Positions 9,139 through 16,832 of a DNA stretch of 64,000 nucleotides are shown here, in pieces. The DNA comes from Chromohalobacter canadensis (lineage in GTDB: Bacteria; Pseudomonadota; Gammaproteobacteria; Pseudomonadales; Halomonadaceae). The notes under the pieces are model-generated. The model was not told the DNA's origin. It did not search any database and saw only the letters and a program-made list of their open reading frames with translations. Location of the stretch: positions 1,984,001-2,048,000 of the forward strand of contig NZ_CP140151.1 in NCBI RefSeq assembly GCF_034479555.1. The letters are read 5' to 3'. Both the position numbers and the translations under genes were made by a program. Each line of letters opens with the position of its first letter. Position 1 is the first letter of the stretch.

Positions 9139-10056
9139 TTAGCGTCCCAGCAGCCCATGCAGGCGGCTGAGCGCGGCGGGTAATTCGTTGCCGAGCGTGG
9201 CGACCTGGGTGTTTTCCAGTTCCGCACCGCGGATGCGTGCCACGGGGCCAACTAAGCACAGCGGCATCTCGAGTTGCTCCGCCAAGCGCGGCAACTGACG
9301 CCGAATGAGATCGCTGCGCTCGGCATATCCGCTAGTCATGAGCACGGCGTCTGCCTTGAAGCGTTCCGCGGCCAGCGGCAACTCGTTGAGCGGCAGGTCG
9401 GTATCCAGCCATTCGACCCGAAATCCCGAGGCAGACGCGACCAGCGCCAAAAGCAACAGGCGCAAAAGGTCGCGCTCCTCGGGCAGGCGCAATAGCAGTA
9501 GACGCGCCCCCCGTGAGGCTTGGTTGGCGTGGTAAAGGCGAATGCCGACCCGCGTGCGCAAGAAGCTTTCCAGCAAGCGGCGCTGCAACTCGGCACCGAA
9601 CTGATCGCTCCAGCGTTCCTCGAGTTGATCGATCACCGGCTGCCATAACTCGGTCACGCACAAACCCGCGGGATAAAGCGCCATGCTGCGACTGAACAGG
9701 GCCTCCAGCGTATCGTTATCCAGCGCGTCGACGGCCTGCAGCAGTTGCTGGCGTTGGCTTTCCCAGTCGCTGATGTCTGGCGGTGGGGCATCATTGGCTG
9801 TGGGCTCGGCCTGCTCGAGCAGATCGCGTACTTGGCTGACGGGAACACCCCGGTTTAGCCATTGCAGAATGCGTTCGACGCGGCGTATGTCCTCGCGTGC
9901 GTAGAGACGGTGTCCCTTTGGGGTACGCTGCGGGCGGATCAGGCCGTAGCGGCGCTCCCAGGCGCGCAAGGTCACGGAATTGACGCCGGTCAGCCGTGAA
10001 ACCTCGCGGATCGGGTACAGCGGCGAACTGGCCGGATCCATCGCCTGTTCACTCAT
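9139..10056 (-). CDS. litR: LitR-like MerR-family regulator with a degenerate cobalamin-binding half
   Basis: A 305-residue regulator. The N-terminal MerR HTH is clear (YPIREVSRLTGVNSVTLRAWERRYGL, about 13-37, with a GHRLY turn). The C-terminal half has the length and layout of a B12-binding domain, but the expected base-off DxHxxG is replaced by EERDLLRLL. The W-x9-EH light-sensing motif of CarH reads W-x9-RR. It therefore resembles the cobalamin-independent LitR class that depends on a separate LOV sensor. I chose ATG 10056 (AGGAGG 11 nt upstream) over the open frame to 10131. It heads the photolyase-cfa operon and probably represses it in the dark. Confidence 0.85.
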   Translation of the reverse strand: MSEQAMDPASSPLYPIREVSRLTGVNSVTLRAWERRYGLIRPQRTPKGHRLYAREDIRRVERILQWLNRGVPVSQVRDLLEQAEPTANDAPPPDISDWESQRQQLLQAVDALDNDTLEALFSRSMALYPAGLCVTELWQPVIDQLEERWSDQFGAELQRRLLESFLRTRVGIRLYHANQASRGARLLLLRLPEERDLLRLLLLALVASASGFRVEWLDTDLPLNELPLAAERFKADAVLMTSGYAERSDLIRRQLPRLAEQLEMPLCLVGPVARIRGAELENTQVATLGNELPAALSRLHGLLGR

Positions 10057-10105
10057 GCGCTTAGGTGCCTCCTGTGAATCTTGCCACTTAGCATGGGGGA
10101 TGAAG

Positions 10106-10131
10106 TTGTACGTCGCAATAGTTCTGTACAA
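10106..10131 (-). promoter_or_regulatory. Inverted repeat TTGTAC-N14-GTACAA upstream of litR
   Basis: Perfect 6-bp arms (10106-10111 and 10126-10131) 50-75 bp before the litR start. The TGTACA core is shared with the motif before the epimerase at 10649-10655. Sites of this kind are bound by CarA/LitR-type MerR proteins, so this is the likely autoregulatory operator. Binding is inferred, not shown. Confidence 0.6.
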
Positions 10132-10144
10132 TCTCCATCACGTC

Positions 10145-10525
10145 CTATCTTTCCAGCGACGCCTCTACGCGGGATGTCACGATGCCCGCCAATGCTTCGA
10201 CGAAGGCGGGGTGCTGGCCCACGGGGTCGAGCAGCGTCAGTGCCGCCTGCGGATATTGCTCGCGCAATGCCTCAAGCTGGGCTGGAACGTCCTGACGCAG
10301 GTGACGTCCGGCGGCGAAAAACAATGGCAAGATATCGAGGCGTCGATGGCCTTGGTCATAAAGTTCGGCGACTCGGGTTTCCAGCGAGGGTTCGCTTAGT
10401 TCCATGTAGGCGATGACAGCGGGGGTTTCGAGGCGTGCGCGAAGATCGTGTTCGAGCGTCTCGAAAGGCGCGCGCCAGCGCGCATCGCTGGAGCCATGGG
10501 CAAGTAATATCAAGGCGTGGCTCAT
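10145..10525 (-). CDS. Small CbiX/SirB-type sirohydrochlorin chelatase-like protein
   Basis: A 126-residue single-domain class II chelatase. The N-terminal LILLAHGSSDARW and the mid-protein LPLFFAAGRHLRQDVP carry the two His residues expected to hold the metal (Co2+ or Fe2+). The length fits the short CbiX_S form that works as a dimer. No other cobalamin or siroheme gene is nearby. It lies just upstream of the LitR operon on the same strand, but the operator at 10106-10131 separates them, so it probably has its own promoter. Confidence 0.8.
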   Translation of the reverse strand: MSHALILLAHGSSDARWRAPFETLEHDLRARLETPAVIAYMELSEPSLETRVAELYDQGHRRLDILPLFFAAGRHLRQDVPAQLEALREQYPQAALTLLDPVGQHPAFVEALAGIVTSRVEASLER

Positions 10526-10648
10526 TGAGCGATCTCCTATGGTATTGACGTGGCGCCTTGCGTGGCGACGACAGCCGCGTGGCGGGTGGCCATGAGCTAT
10601 GCTGTTCGCTCAGGCCAATGCATATTTACCTGGACAACTCTAGCAAAC

Positions 10649-10667
10649 TGTACAACGGTCGTATAAT
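10649..10667 (+). promoter_or_regulatory. TGTACAA motif and perfect TATAAT -10 before the epimerase gene
   Basis: TGTACAA (10649-10655) lies immediately before a consensus TATAAT (10662-10667), 20 bp ahead of the epimerase ATG. The -35 is poor (TCTAGC at 17 bp spacing). The motif sits where a repressor would overlap RNA polymerase, and it matches half of the inverted repeat upstream of litR, which suggests shared control. Confidence 0.55.
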
Positions 10668-10686
10668 ACGTATTCGGAGAGTCATC

Positions 10687-11583
10687 ATGCGCATACTGAT
10701 CACCGGCGGTAGCGGTTTCGTCGGACGGCTGCTCTGCCATCGTCTACATGAGGCTGGCCATCGGTTGCTAGTGGTATCGCGCTCACCCACCCGGGCGCAA
10801 ACGCATCTGCCCGAGGACATCGAGATCCGCGAGTCGATCATGGCATTTGCAGACGACGCCCCCGAGGCGATCGTCAATCTCGCTGGCGAGCCCATTGCCG
10901 ACAAGCGCTGGAGCGAGGCGCAGAAAAAGCGTTTACTCGAATCGCGGCTGAACATCACGCGCGAGCTGGTGGCGTTGTGCGAGCGTCTGGAGACGCCGCC
11001 GCGGGTCATGGTCTCCGGGTCGGCCATGGGCTTTTACGGTGATCAAGGAGAGCGCGACGTCACCGAGCAGACGCCGCCCACCGATGAGTTCGCCCATCGC
11101 CTGTGCGCGCAATGGGAATCGGCGGCGCGGGCGGCCGAACCGCTGGGTGTGCGGGTCGCGCTGTTGCGTACCGGGCTGGTGCTCGATGCCGGTGGTGGCA
11201 CGCTGAGCAAGCTGCTCCCGCCTTTCCGGCTGGGTCTCGGTGGTCGTCTGGGGAGTGGGCGTCAGTACATGCCGTGGATTCATCGCGAGGATCTAGTGCG
11301 CATCGTGCTGTTGTTGCTCGAGCGGGATGACCTCGAAGGGCCTTTCAACGCTTCCGCGCCGCACCCCGTCACCAATGCCGACTTCACGCGTACTTTGGCG
11401 CATCATCTACATCGCCCCGCGCTGATGAAAGTGCCCGCCGGGTTGCTGCGGTTAGCCCTGGGCGAGATGTCACGCTTGTTGCTGACCGGCGCCCGTATGC
11501 GCCCCGCGCGCCTCGAGGCGGCGGGGTTCACGTTTCACTATCCGACGCTGGACAGCGCCCTGAAGGCGATTCTCGGCCGCTAA
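10687..11583 (+). CDS. TIGR01777 family NAD(P)-dependent epimerase
   Basis: An extended-SDR protein of 298 residues related to E. coli YfcH. It opens with MRILITGGSGFVGRLLC (glycine-rich cofactor loop) and contains NLAGEPIADKRWSEAQKK, SGSAMGFYGDQGERDVTE and PWIHREDLVRI, all typical of TIGR01777. The frame is open upstream to 10558, but ATG 10687 is the family start and follows GGAGAG. The substrate is unknown. A LitR-type motif in its promoter suggests membership of the light regulon, as reported for homologues in other gammaproteobacteria. Confidence 0.9.
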   Translation: MRILITGGSGFVGRLLCHRLHEAGHRLLVVSRSPTRAQTHLPEDIEIRESIMAFADDAPEAIVNLAGEPIADKRWSEAQKKRLLESRLNITRELVALCERLETPPRVMVSGSAMGFYGDQGERDVTEQTPPTDEFAHRLCAQWESAARAAEPLGVRVALLRTGLVLDAGGGTLSKLLPPFRLGLGGRLGSGRQYMPWIHREDLVRIVLLLLERDDLEGPFNASAPHPVTNADFTRTLAHHLHRPALMKVPAGLLRLALGEMSRLLLTGARMRPARLEAAGFTFHYPTLDSALKAILGR

Positions 11584-11605
11584 CGCGCGGCCTCTCAACT
11601 TAGAT

Positions 11606-14548
11606 TTACTCGGGTGGGTCGACGGTGACGATCACGCGCACCGCATCGAGGCGCAGCCGCGTGGCATCGATGGCCGTATCCAACGCCTGACGCTCGTGGG
11701 CGAGGGCATCGATTTCCGCATCGCGCACTGCCGGGTTGTGGCGTGCCAAGGCCTTGAGGCGGGCCAGTTCGGTGTCCAGCGTCTCGCGCATGCGCGTCTG
11801 TGCAGCCTCGATGATGCTCGGCAACTCGTTCTCGGCTTCGCCTTCGGCGTTGGTCAACAGCTCGCGCAATTGCGCATGGCGCGACTTGATCAGATCTCGT
11901 GCCACGGCCTTCTTGACCTTCTTGAGGTTCTTCGCAAGGCCCCCGAACGAGACCTTCTGGGTCAAGTTGGCACCCGACTCGTCGAGCAGCAACCGAACCG
12001 CCGTGGGTGGCAAGAAGCGCCCGACATTCAGGTGCCGAGGCGCCGGACAATGGGTCCGGAACACCAGCTCGGCCATCAGTCGGCCACCGGGAATCGAGGG
12101 GTGCTGAAGCAGCGCCAGTGCGGTATTGCCCAGGGTGCCGTCGAGGATGCGCTCCATCATTTCGCGCACCAGAGGGTGTTCCCAGGAGAGGCGCTGCACG
12201 TCGTCGCGGGCCAGGGCGCGCTGCCGATCAAACGTCGCCGAGAAGCCTTCCTCGCCTTTGACCAGTCCCGGCAGGCCGTCGAGCATGTGCGGTCCCGCCA
12301 GCAGGTGCTGGATATCGTTACCCAGATCGCGACTCTCGACGCCGAACACGTCCAGAGCCTTGTCGACGTAACGTGGCAGTGTGGTGTCTTCGTCCAACTC
12401 GCGAATGGCCTCGGTGACGGCCTGGGCGCGTTCCGGGCGGCAAGCATTCCATTCCAGCAGCCGGTCGCGGCCGGCCTCATGCTCAGCGAGGCGACTTTCG
12501 AAATAGGCACGTGTTTCCTCGATGACTTCAGCGAGGGAGTCGTTATCGAGCAGGGAGTCGGCCACGGTATCGCCGAAAGCATTGTAAAGCTCGCTGCCGA
12601 TGCCATGCGGGGCGTTGAAGGCACGCATGCCTTCGTCGTACCAGCGCAGCAGCCGCTCGCCGGGGCTATCTTCGAATACCGGCACGTAGATTTCGATGGC
12701 GTGTTGCTGGCCGATGCGGTCGAGGCGGCCGATACGCTGCTCGAGCTGATCGGGATGCGCCGGTAGATCGAACATCACCAGATGCCGGCAGAACTGGAAG
12801 TTGCGCCCCTCGGAGCCGATTTCTGAGCACACCAGCACCTGGCAGCCGTCTTCGTCGTCGGTGAATGCCGCCGCGGCCCGGTCACGCTCGATGAGCGTCA
12901 TGCCCTCGTGGAACACCGGCGCCTGGAGACCGCCCAGCACGCGTAACGCCTCGCTGAGGTCGCTGGCGGTTTTGCGATCGTGGGCGATGACCAGCATCTT
13001 GTCGCGGCCCACTTCGGTCAGTCGTTCCAGCAGCCAGGTCACGCGCGGATCTATTTGCCACCAGGGCTCGGCGTTGAGTGCGGTGTCGCCCGGCGAGGCA
13101 TCGCATTGCGCGCGATACATGGCATCCGGATAAAGCAGCACCTCGGGATGGTCGAGTCCGGTGGTGATCAGCAGGTCGTCGAGGTAGTCCATGTCGCGAT
13201 CCAGCTTGCGTAGTTCGCGGCGGTAGCTGGACGGTGGAGTCAGGCGCGTGACGTGCAAATGGCGCTCGGGGAAGCCGGCGACATGGCGGCGGCTGTTGCG
13301 GAACATCACGCGGCCGGTGCCGTGGCGGTCGAGCAACTGCTCACGGAGTTGACGGCGGGCGCTCTGGTGCTGTGCCTCATCGCTTTCGGGGTCGAGCAGC
13401 GTCTCGAGCAGCGCCTGGCTGTCCGCATCGTCGATGACGGCGCCCACGGCGTCGCGATCCGCGGCATCGCCGGGCAGGCGTTCGAGGGCATCCACTGCCT
13501 CGGCGACCTTGGCGTACCCCGCTTCCTCGGCGGCGAAGGCCTCCAGGCTGGTGTAGCGCTCGGGATCGAGCAGGCGCAGGCGCGCGAAGTGGCCGGCTTG
13601 GCCCATCTGCTCGGGTGTGGCGGTGAGCAGCAGCACGCCGTCGATGACGCGTGCCAACTGCTCGACGCAGGCATAACCGGGGCCGCTGGCCTCGGGACTC
13701 CAGTCGAGGTGATGGGCCTCGTCGACGATCAGTAAGTCCCAGTCGCAGGCCTGGGCCTGAGTTTGACGGTGCGGATTGGCGAACAGCCATTGTTGACTGG
13801 CCAGCACCAGTTGGGCACTTTCGAAGGGATTGCCGGTGCTGTGCTGGCTTTGCTGTTCGTCGAGTAGCGTGAAATGCAGCGAGAAGCGGCGCAGCATTTC
13901 CACCAGCCATTGATGGCTCAGGCTGTCGGGTACCAGGATCAGGGCACGCTCGACACGTCCGGTGAGCAGTAGGCGATGCAGTATCAGGCCGGCCTCGATG
14001 GTCTTTCCCAGGCCCACTTCGTCGGCAAGCAGTACGCGCGGGGCATGGCGGCGCGAGACCTCGTCGGCGATGTACAGCTGGTGGGGGATGAGGTCCACAC
14101 GTGGTCCGGCCAGGCCGTTCGCCGGGTTCTGGGCGATGCGGTGATAATGGTGCAGGGTGCGATAGCGCAGTTCGAACCAGTCGTTGCGATCGACTTGGCC
14201 GGTGAGCAGTCGGTCGCGCGCTTGCTGAAAGCGCATGCTATCGGCGAGGCGGCTTTCGGGAAGCTCGTCGTATTCGCCGTCTGCCGTCTCGACGATATAG
14301 ACCAGCAACCCGTCGGTTTCCTTGGTGTCGTCGACGGTCAGGGTGCGGCCGTCGGCGGCTTCGATCCGGTCGCCGGCGCCGAAGACCACGCGGGTCAGCG
14401 GCGCCTGGCGAACGCTATAGGTGCGCGTTTCCTGGCTGGCGGCAAAGAGAACGGTCACGCTTCGTACGTCACAGCTCAGGATCGTGCCCAGCCCCAGCTC
14501 GGCTTCGCCGTCGCTGACCCAGCGCTGGCCCGGAATGAATTCGCTCAT
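11606..14548 (-). CDS. rapA: RNA polymerase-associated ATPase/helicase RapA
   Basis: A SWI2/SNF2 ATPase that recycles RNA polymerase stalled after transcription. At 980 residues it is close to E. coli RapA (968). N-terminal Tudor-like region FIPGQRWVSDGEAELGLGTI; Walker A LADEVGLGKTIEAG (about 174-187, Lys 182); Walker B VDEAHHLDW; helicase motif LLLTATPEQMGQ; motif VI QRIGRLDRIGQ. ATG 14548 gives the standard MSEFIPGQRW start. Flanked by short non-coding gaps, it looks monocistronic. Confidence 0.97.
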   Translation of the reverse strand: MSEFIPGQRWVSDGEAELGLGTILSCDVRSVTVLFAASQETRTYSVRQAPLTRVVFGAGDRIEAADGRTLTVDDTKETDGLLVYIVETADGEYDELPESRLADSMRFQQARDRLLTGQVDRNDWFELRYRTLHHYHRIAQNPANGLAGPRVDLIPHQLYIADEVSRRHAPRVLLADEVGLGKTIEAGLILHRLLLTGRVERALILVPDSLSHQWLVEMLRRFSLHFTLLDEQQSQHSTGNPFESAQLVLASQQWLFANPHRQTQAQACDWDLLIVDEAHHLDWSPEASGPGYACVEQLARVIDGVLLLTATPEQMGQAGHFARLRLLDPERYTSLEAFAAEEAGYAKVAEAVDALERLPGDAADRDAVGAVIDDADSQALLETLLDPESDEAQHQSARRQLREQLLDRHGTGRVMFRNSRRHVAGFPERHLHVTRLTPPSSYRRELRKLDRDMDYLDDLLITTGLDHPEVLLYPDAMYRAQCDASPGDTALNAEPWWQIDPRVTWLLERLTEVGRDKMLVIAHDRKTASDLSEALRVLGGLQAPVFHEGMTLIERDRAAAAFTDDEDGCQVLVCSEIGSEGRNFQFCRHLVMFDLPAHPDQLEQRIGRLDRIGQQHAIEIYVPVFEDSPGERLLRWYDEGMRAFNAPHGIGSELYNAFGDTVADSLLDNDSLAEVIEETRAYFESRLAEHEAGRDRLLEWNACRPERAQAVTEAIRELDEDTTLPRYVDKALDVFGVESRDLGNDIQHLLAGPHMLDGLPGLVKGEEGFSATFDRQRALARDDVQRLSWEHPLVREMMERILDGTLGNTALALLQHPSIPGGRLMAELVFRTHCPAPRHLNVGRFLPPTAVRLLLDESGANLTQKVSFGGLAKNLKKVKKAVARDLIKSRHAQLRELLTNAEGEAENELPSIIEAAQTRMRETLDTELARLKALARHNPAVRDAEIDALAHERQALDTAIDATRLRLDAVRVIVTVDPPE

Positions 14549-14667
14549 GATGCCTCGGGATGATGATGTAACGGTACGTGGCGCGCCATCTTGCCGGGAG
14601 CATGCAAGACGGCGGGGCGCGGTATTCTACCGGAAAGCGGCTAAGTGCTTAACAGGCGATTGCGTTT

Positions 14668-15471
14668 TCAGGTCGTGGGCGACAGCCAGCGCATGAGGTG
14701 CGCCGTGGATATCTCGCCCATCTGGTAATCGCGCAGCCTGCCATGGGCGTCGAGGCGCAGTGTCAGCGGCAGTTCGGGCATCCCGAAATAGGCCTGCAGG
14801 CGTTGTTGGGGATCGCGCAGATCATGGGTGAAGGAGACACCTCGGGCATCGAGATAACGCGCGGCTTGCAGCAGGGTCTGGCCTTCGTTGACCGTCGCTA
14901 CGGTGGCGGCATCGCGATTCAGCTCGGTGAGCCGCGCCAACGTGCGGCGACATGCCCGGCAGTCGCTGCGCCACAGCACCACGATGAGCGGAGACGCCGA
15001 CGCCAGCGTGTCGATGGACGTCGGCGTGCCGTCGAGTGCCTTCAATGTCAGGCTCGGCAAATTCGCGGGCAGGGGCTCGACCGCCAGCGGCTGCCAGGTA
15101 TTCAATCCCCACCATAAAGCGCTACATGTCACGAGCGCGCCAGTGGCCCGTCGTATCTGGCGCGCGGACAGGTCGCGCAGGCGCCACAGCGTCCATGCGA
15201 CGGCGCCGAGCAAGGCGCCCAGCGGGTGATATCCGGACTGCCACAACGTGATGGCCTCGAACGGCGCCTCTCGGTAAGCCTCGGGATGAAGGGCGATGTA
15301 TACCAGACGAGCCCCGATCAACGCCGCCCCCAACGTACCGCTCAACCACTGGCGTCGCCGTGTGCGGGGGAGGCACAACAACGCGCCTAGCGCCAATAGG
15401 GCGAGCGCCGCGACGGCGGCATATAAAGGCGCAGGTGGCAGCGGCACGTGTCCGAGCATGATCGGCGGCAT
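14668..15471 (-). CDS. Membrane thiol-disulfide oxidoreductase: Lgt-like N-terminal domain fused to a TlpA-like thioredoxin domain
   Basis: A protein of 267 residues. The N-terminal half has about four membrane spans and the look of prolipoprotein transferase (GARLVYIALHPEAYREAPFE, then SGYHPLGALLGAVAW in place of the Lgt FHGGL block), but the catalytic His-Gly-Gly is missing. The C-terminal half is a thioredoxin fold with a CxxC (WRSDCRACRR) and the cis-Pro region LPLTLRLDAHGRL. It probably works in periplasmic thiol chemistry. The start is ATG 15471 (GAGG upstream); the open frame begins at GTG 15513 without a ribosome site. Confidence 0.8.
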   Translation of the reverse strand: MPPIMLGHVPLPPAPLYAAVAALALLALGALLCLPRTRRRQWLSGTLGAALIGARLVYIALHPEAYREAPFEAITLWQSGYHPLGALLGAVAWTLWRLRDLSARQIRRATGALVTCSALWWGLNTWQPLAVEPLPANLPSLTLKALDGTPTSIDTLASASPLIVVLWRSDCRACRRTLARLTELNRDAATVATVNEGQTLLQAARYLDARGVSFTHDLRDPQQRLQAYFGMPELPLTLRLDAHGRLRDYQMGEISTAHLMRWLSPTT

Positions 15472-15608
15472 GGGACCCTCATGGTGGCGATGACGAATCG
15501 CGATGCCTGACACGTTACACTAACGCCCTTGGGGCCGCCTCTTTAAAGAGTGGTGGCTGGGTTGAAGTCCTCGCGCGGGGTCAGGGCGAGGCGGAAGGAG
15601 GAGCATGC

Positions 15609-15857
15609 ATGGTGAGTTCGCGCTATGGAATCGATGGGTTGCGCGCGGCAGCCATCGCCAGTCAGGCCCTGGGATTCATTCTGATCATGACGCTAGAGAC
15701 GTGTCTGGGCGATGCGGCGCGCCCCTGGCAGGGCATGACCCTGGCGTTGATGCTCCTTGCCGCATGCTGGGTGGCGCTGATGCGCCGCTATCGTCGCAAT
15801 AAACAGCGCCGGTCCATGGCCGGACGGGACAGGCGAGCGAAAGAAGACGATGAGTGA
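15609..15857 (+). CDS. Small two-span membrane protein, unknown function
   Basis: An 82-residue ORF with a strong AAGGAGGAG 8-9 nt before ATG 15609. Two hydrophobic stretches (about 12-34 and 42-58) are followed by a very basic tail (RRYRRNKQRRSMAGRDRR), which would stay in the cytoplasm. An overlapping ATG at 15605 in another frame is less well spaced and its protein lacks this pattern. No family recognised. Confidence 0.5.
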   Translation: MVSSRYGIDGLRAAAIASQALGFILIMTLETCLGDAARPWQGMTLALMLLAACWVALMRRYRRNKQRRSMAGRDRRAKEDDE

Positions 15858-15866
15858 TGGGGCACA

Positions 15867-16373
15867 TCAAGGCGCCAGCCTGTGCGGGCCCGAGTGTTGG
15901 CAGCGGCATGGATCAAGGGCCAGTAGCATCAGTTGCCAGTCACCGGGTAGCGGCATGGTCAGTACCCGCCAAGCACAGCTACGCGATGCACTGGGATGTT
16001 CGCGCGAGGCTTCCAAACAGCGTGCGCCTTGGCTGGTCAGTCGGGGCGCAAGATGCTCGAACTCCGCATTGTCGGCTTCCAGGCGTAGCGTGCTGGCGGG
16101 TGCCTCGGGGCGCTCTTCAAGCAGTAGCACATGACTGTTATGGCCTTCGCAGTGCAGTTCAAGATAAGCGCTGTACGGAGTACGCAACAAGATCGGCAAT
16201 GCCAGATGCGTTTGCAGCCATTCCAGCAACGGGGTGAGTCGCGCGACATGAAGCGCGGCGGGTTCCAGCGATAAACGTTGCATGATGGACTCCCAAGACG
16301 CCGGTGGCGTATCCATCAGTATGGATGCTGACGCGCCGCTGGAAAGCACTGCATGGCTATGATGCGGATGCAT
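15867..16373 (-). CDS. Hypothetical protein, last chromosomal gene before the island
   Basis: Up to 198 residues are open (to 16463). I favour ATG 16373, preceded by TAGG, giving 168 residues. The protein is Leu-rich (MQRLSLEPAALHVARLTPLL) and ends in a Cys/His tail (DPCRCQHSGPHRLAP). I recognise no family. Length and codon pattern match neighbouring core genes. An inverted repeat AACGCC-TATC-GGCGTT at 16374-16389 lies right at the chosen start and might act as an operator or hairpin. Confidence 0.5.
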   Translation of the reverse strand: MHPHHSHAVLSSGASASILMDTPPASWESIMQRLSLEPAALHVARLTPLLEWLQTHLALPILLRTPYSAYLELHCEGHNSHVLLLEERPEAPASTLRLEADNAEFEHLAPRLTSQGARCLEASREHPSASRSCAWRVLTMPLPGDWQLMLLALDPCRCQHSGPHRLAP

Positions 16374-16576
16374 AACGCCTATCGGCGTTTTTGGTGAGCG
16401 TTCTGATGAAGAGTAAGAAAGGTTGGCACATCCATGTGCCATTGAGCTTCCTAGCTTGGTCACGGTGTGCTTATTCGCCCAGGTTATCGATAACCTGAGT
16501 TAAATAGTTGTGGGACATTGCTGTAATGCGGAAGGCGAGAGAGTAACTGGAACCGGAGGGTGCTGTGTCTGGATGA

Positions 16577-16612
16577 AAAAAGCCCATGTCGATTCGATCG
16601 CATGGGCTTTTT
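16577..16612 (-). terminator. Rho-independent terminator of the former tRNA-Pro gene
   Basis: Perfect 12-bp arms AAAAAGCCCATG / CATGGGCTTTTT with a 12-nt loop. It sits 8 bp beyond the CCA end of the tRNA fragment and would end minus-strand transcription. Confidence 0.8.
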
Positions 16613-16620
16613 CTGAATCT

Positions 16621-16668
16621 TGGTCGGAGTAGCAGGATTCGAACCTACGACCTCTGCCTCCCGAAGGC
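16621..16668 (-). tRNA. 3' fragment of tRNA-Pro(CGG): island attachment site
   Basis: Read on the minus strand, the 48 bp give the right side of an anticodon loop (TTCGGGA, anticodon CGG), its 3' stem GGCAG, a T-arm GTAGG-TTCGAAT-CCTGC, the acceptor strand TACTCCG, discriminator A and CCA. The 5' half (acceptor, D-arm) is absent: beyond 16668 the sequence diverges into integrase-side DNA. This is the usual footprint of an integrative element that entered a tRNA 3' end. The tRNA reads toward the chromosome side, so the rebuilt full tRNA should lie at the far end of the island, outside this window. Not a functional gene. Confidence 0.8.
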
Positions 16669-16832
16669 GTATTAGCGGTAAACCACGAGAAACCGATAGA
16701 AACATGAATCCCCTTTTAATCACATAAAAACAATGACTTGTAATATTTTTAATGATTGCTGCTTGTTGCTCTTGCATGCCCTATATATCCTGCTTCTGCT
16801 ACCTATTTGCTACCTGGAAAGCGGAGCCTGTC

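Noticed and set aside
16621..16668. Functional tRNA-Pro gene
   Set aside because: The acceptor 5' strand, D-arm and 5' anticodon stem are missing; only the 3' 48 bp remain.
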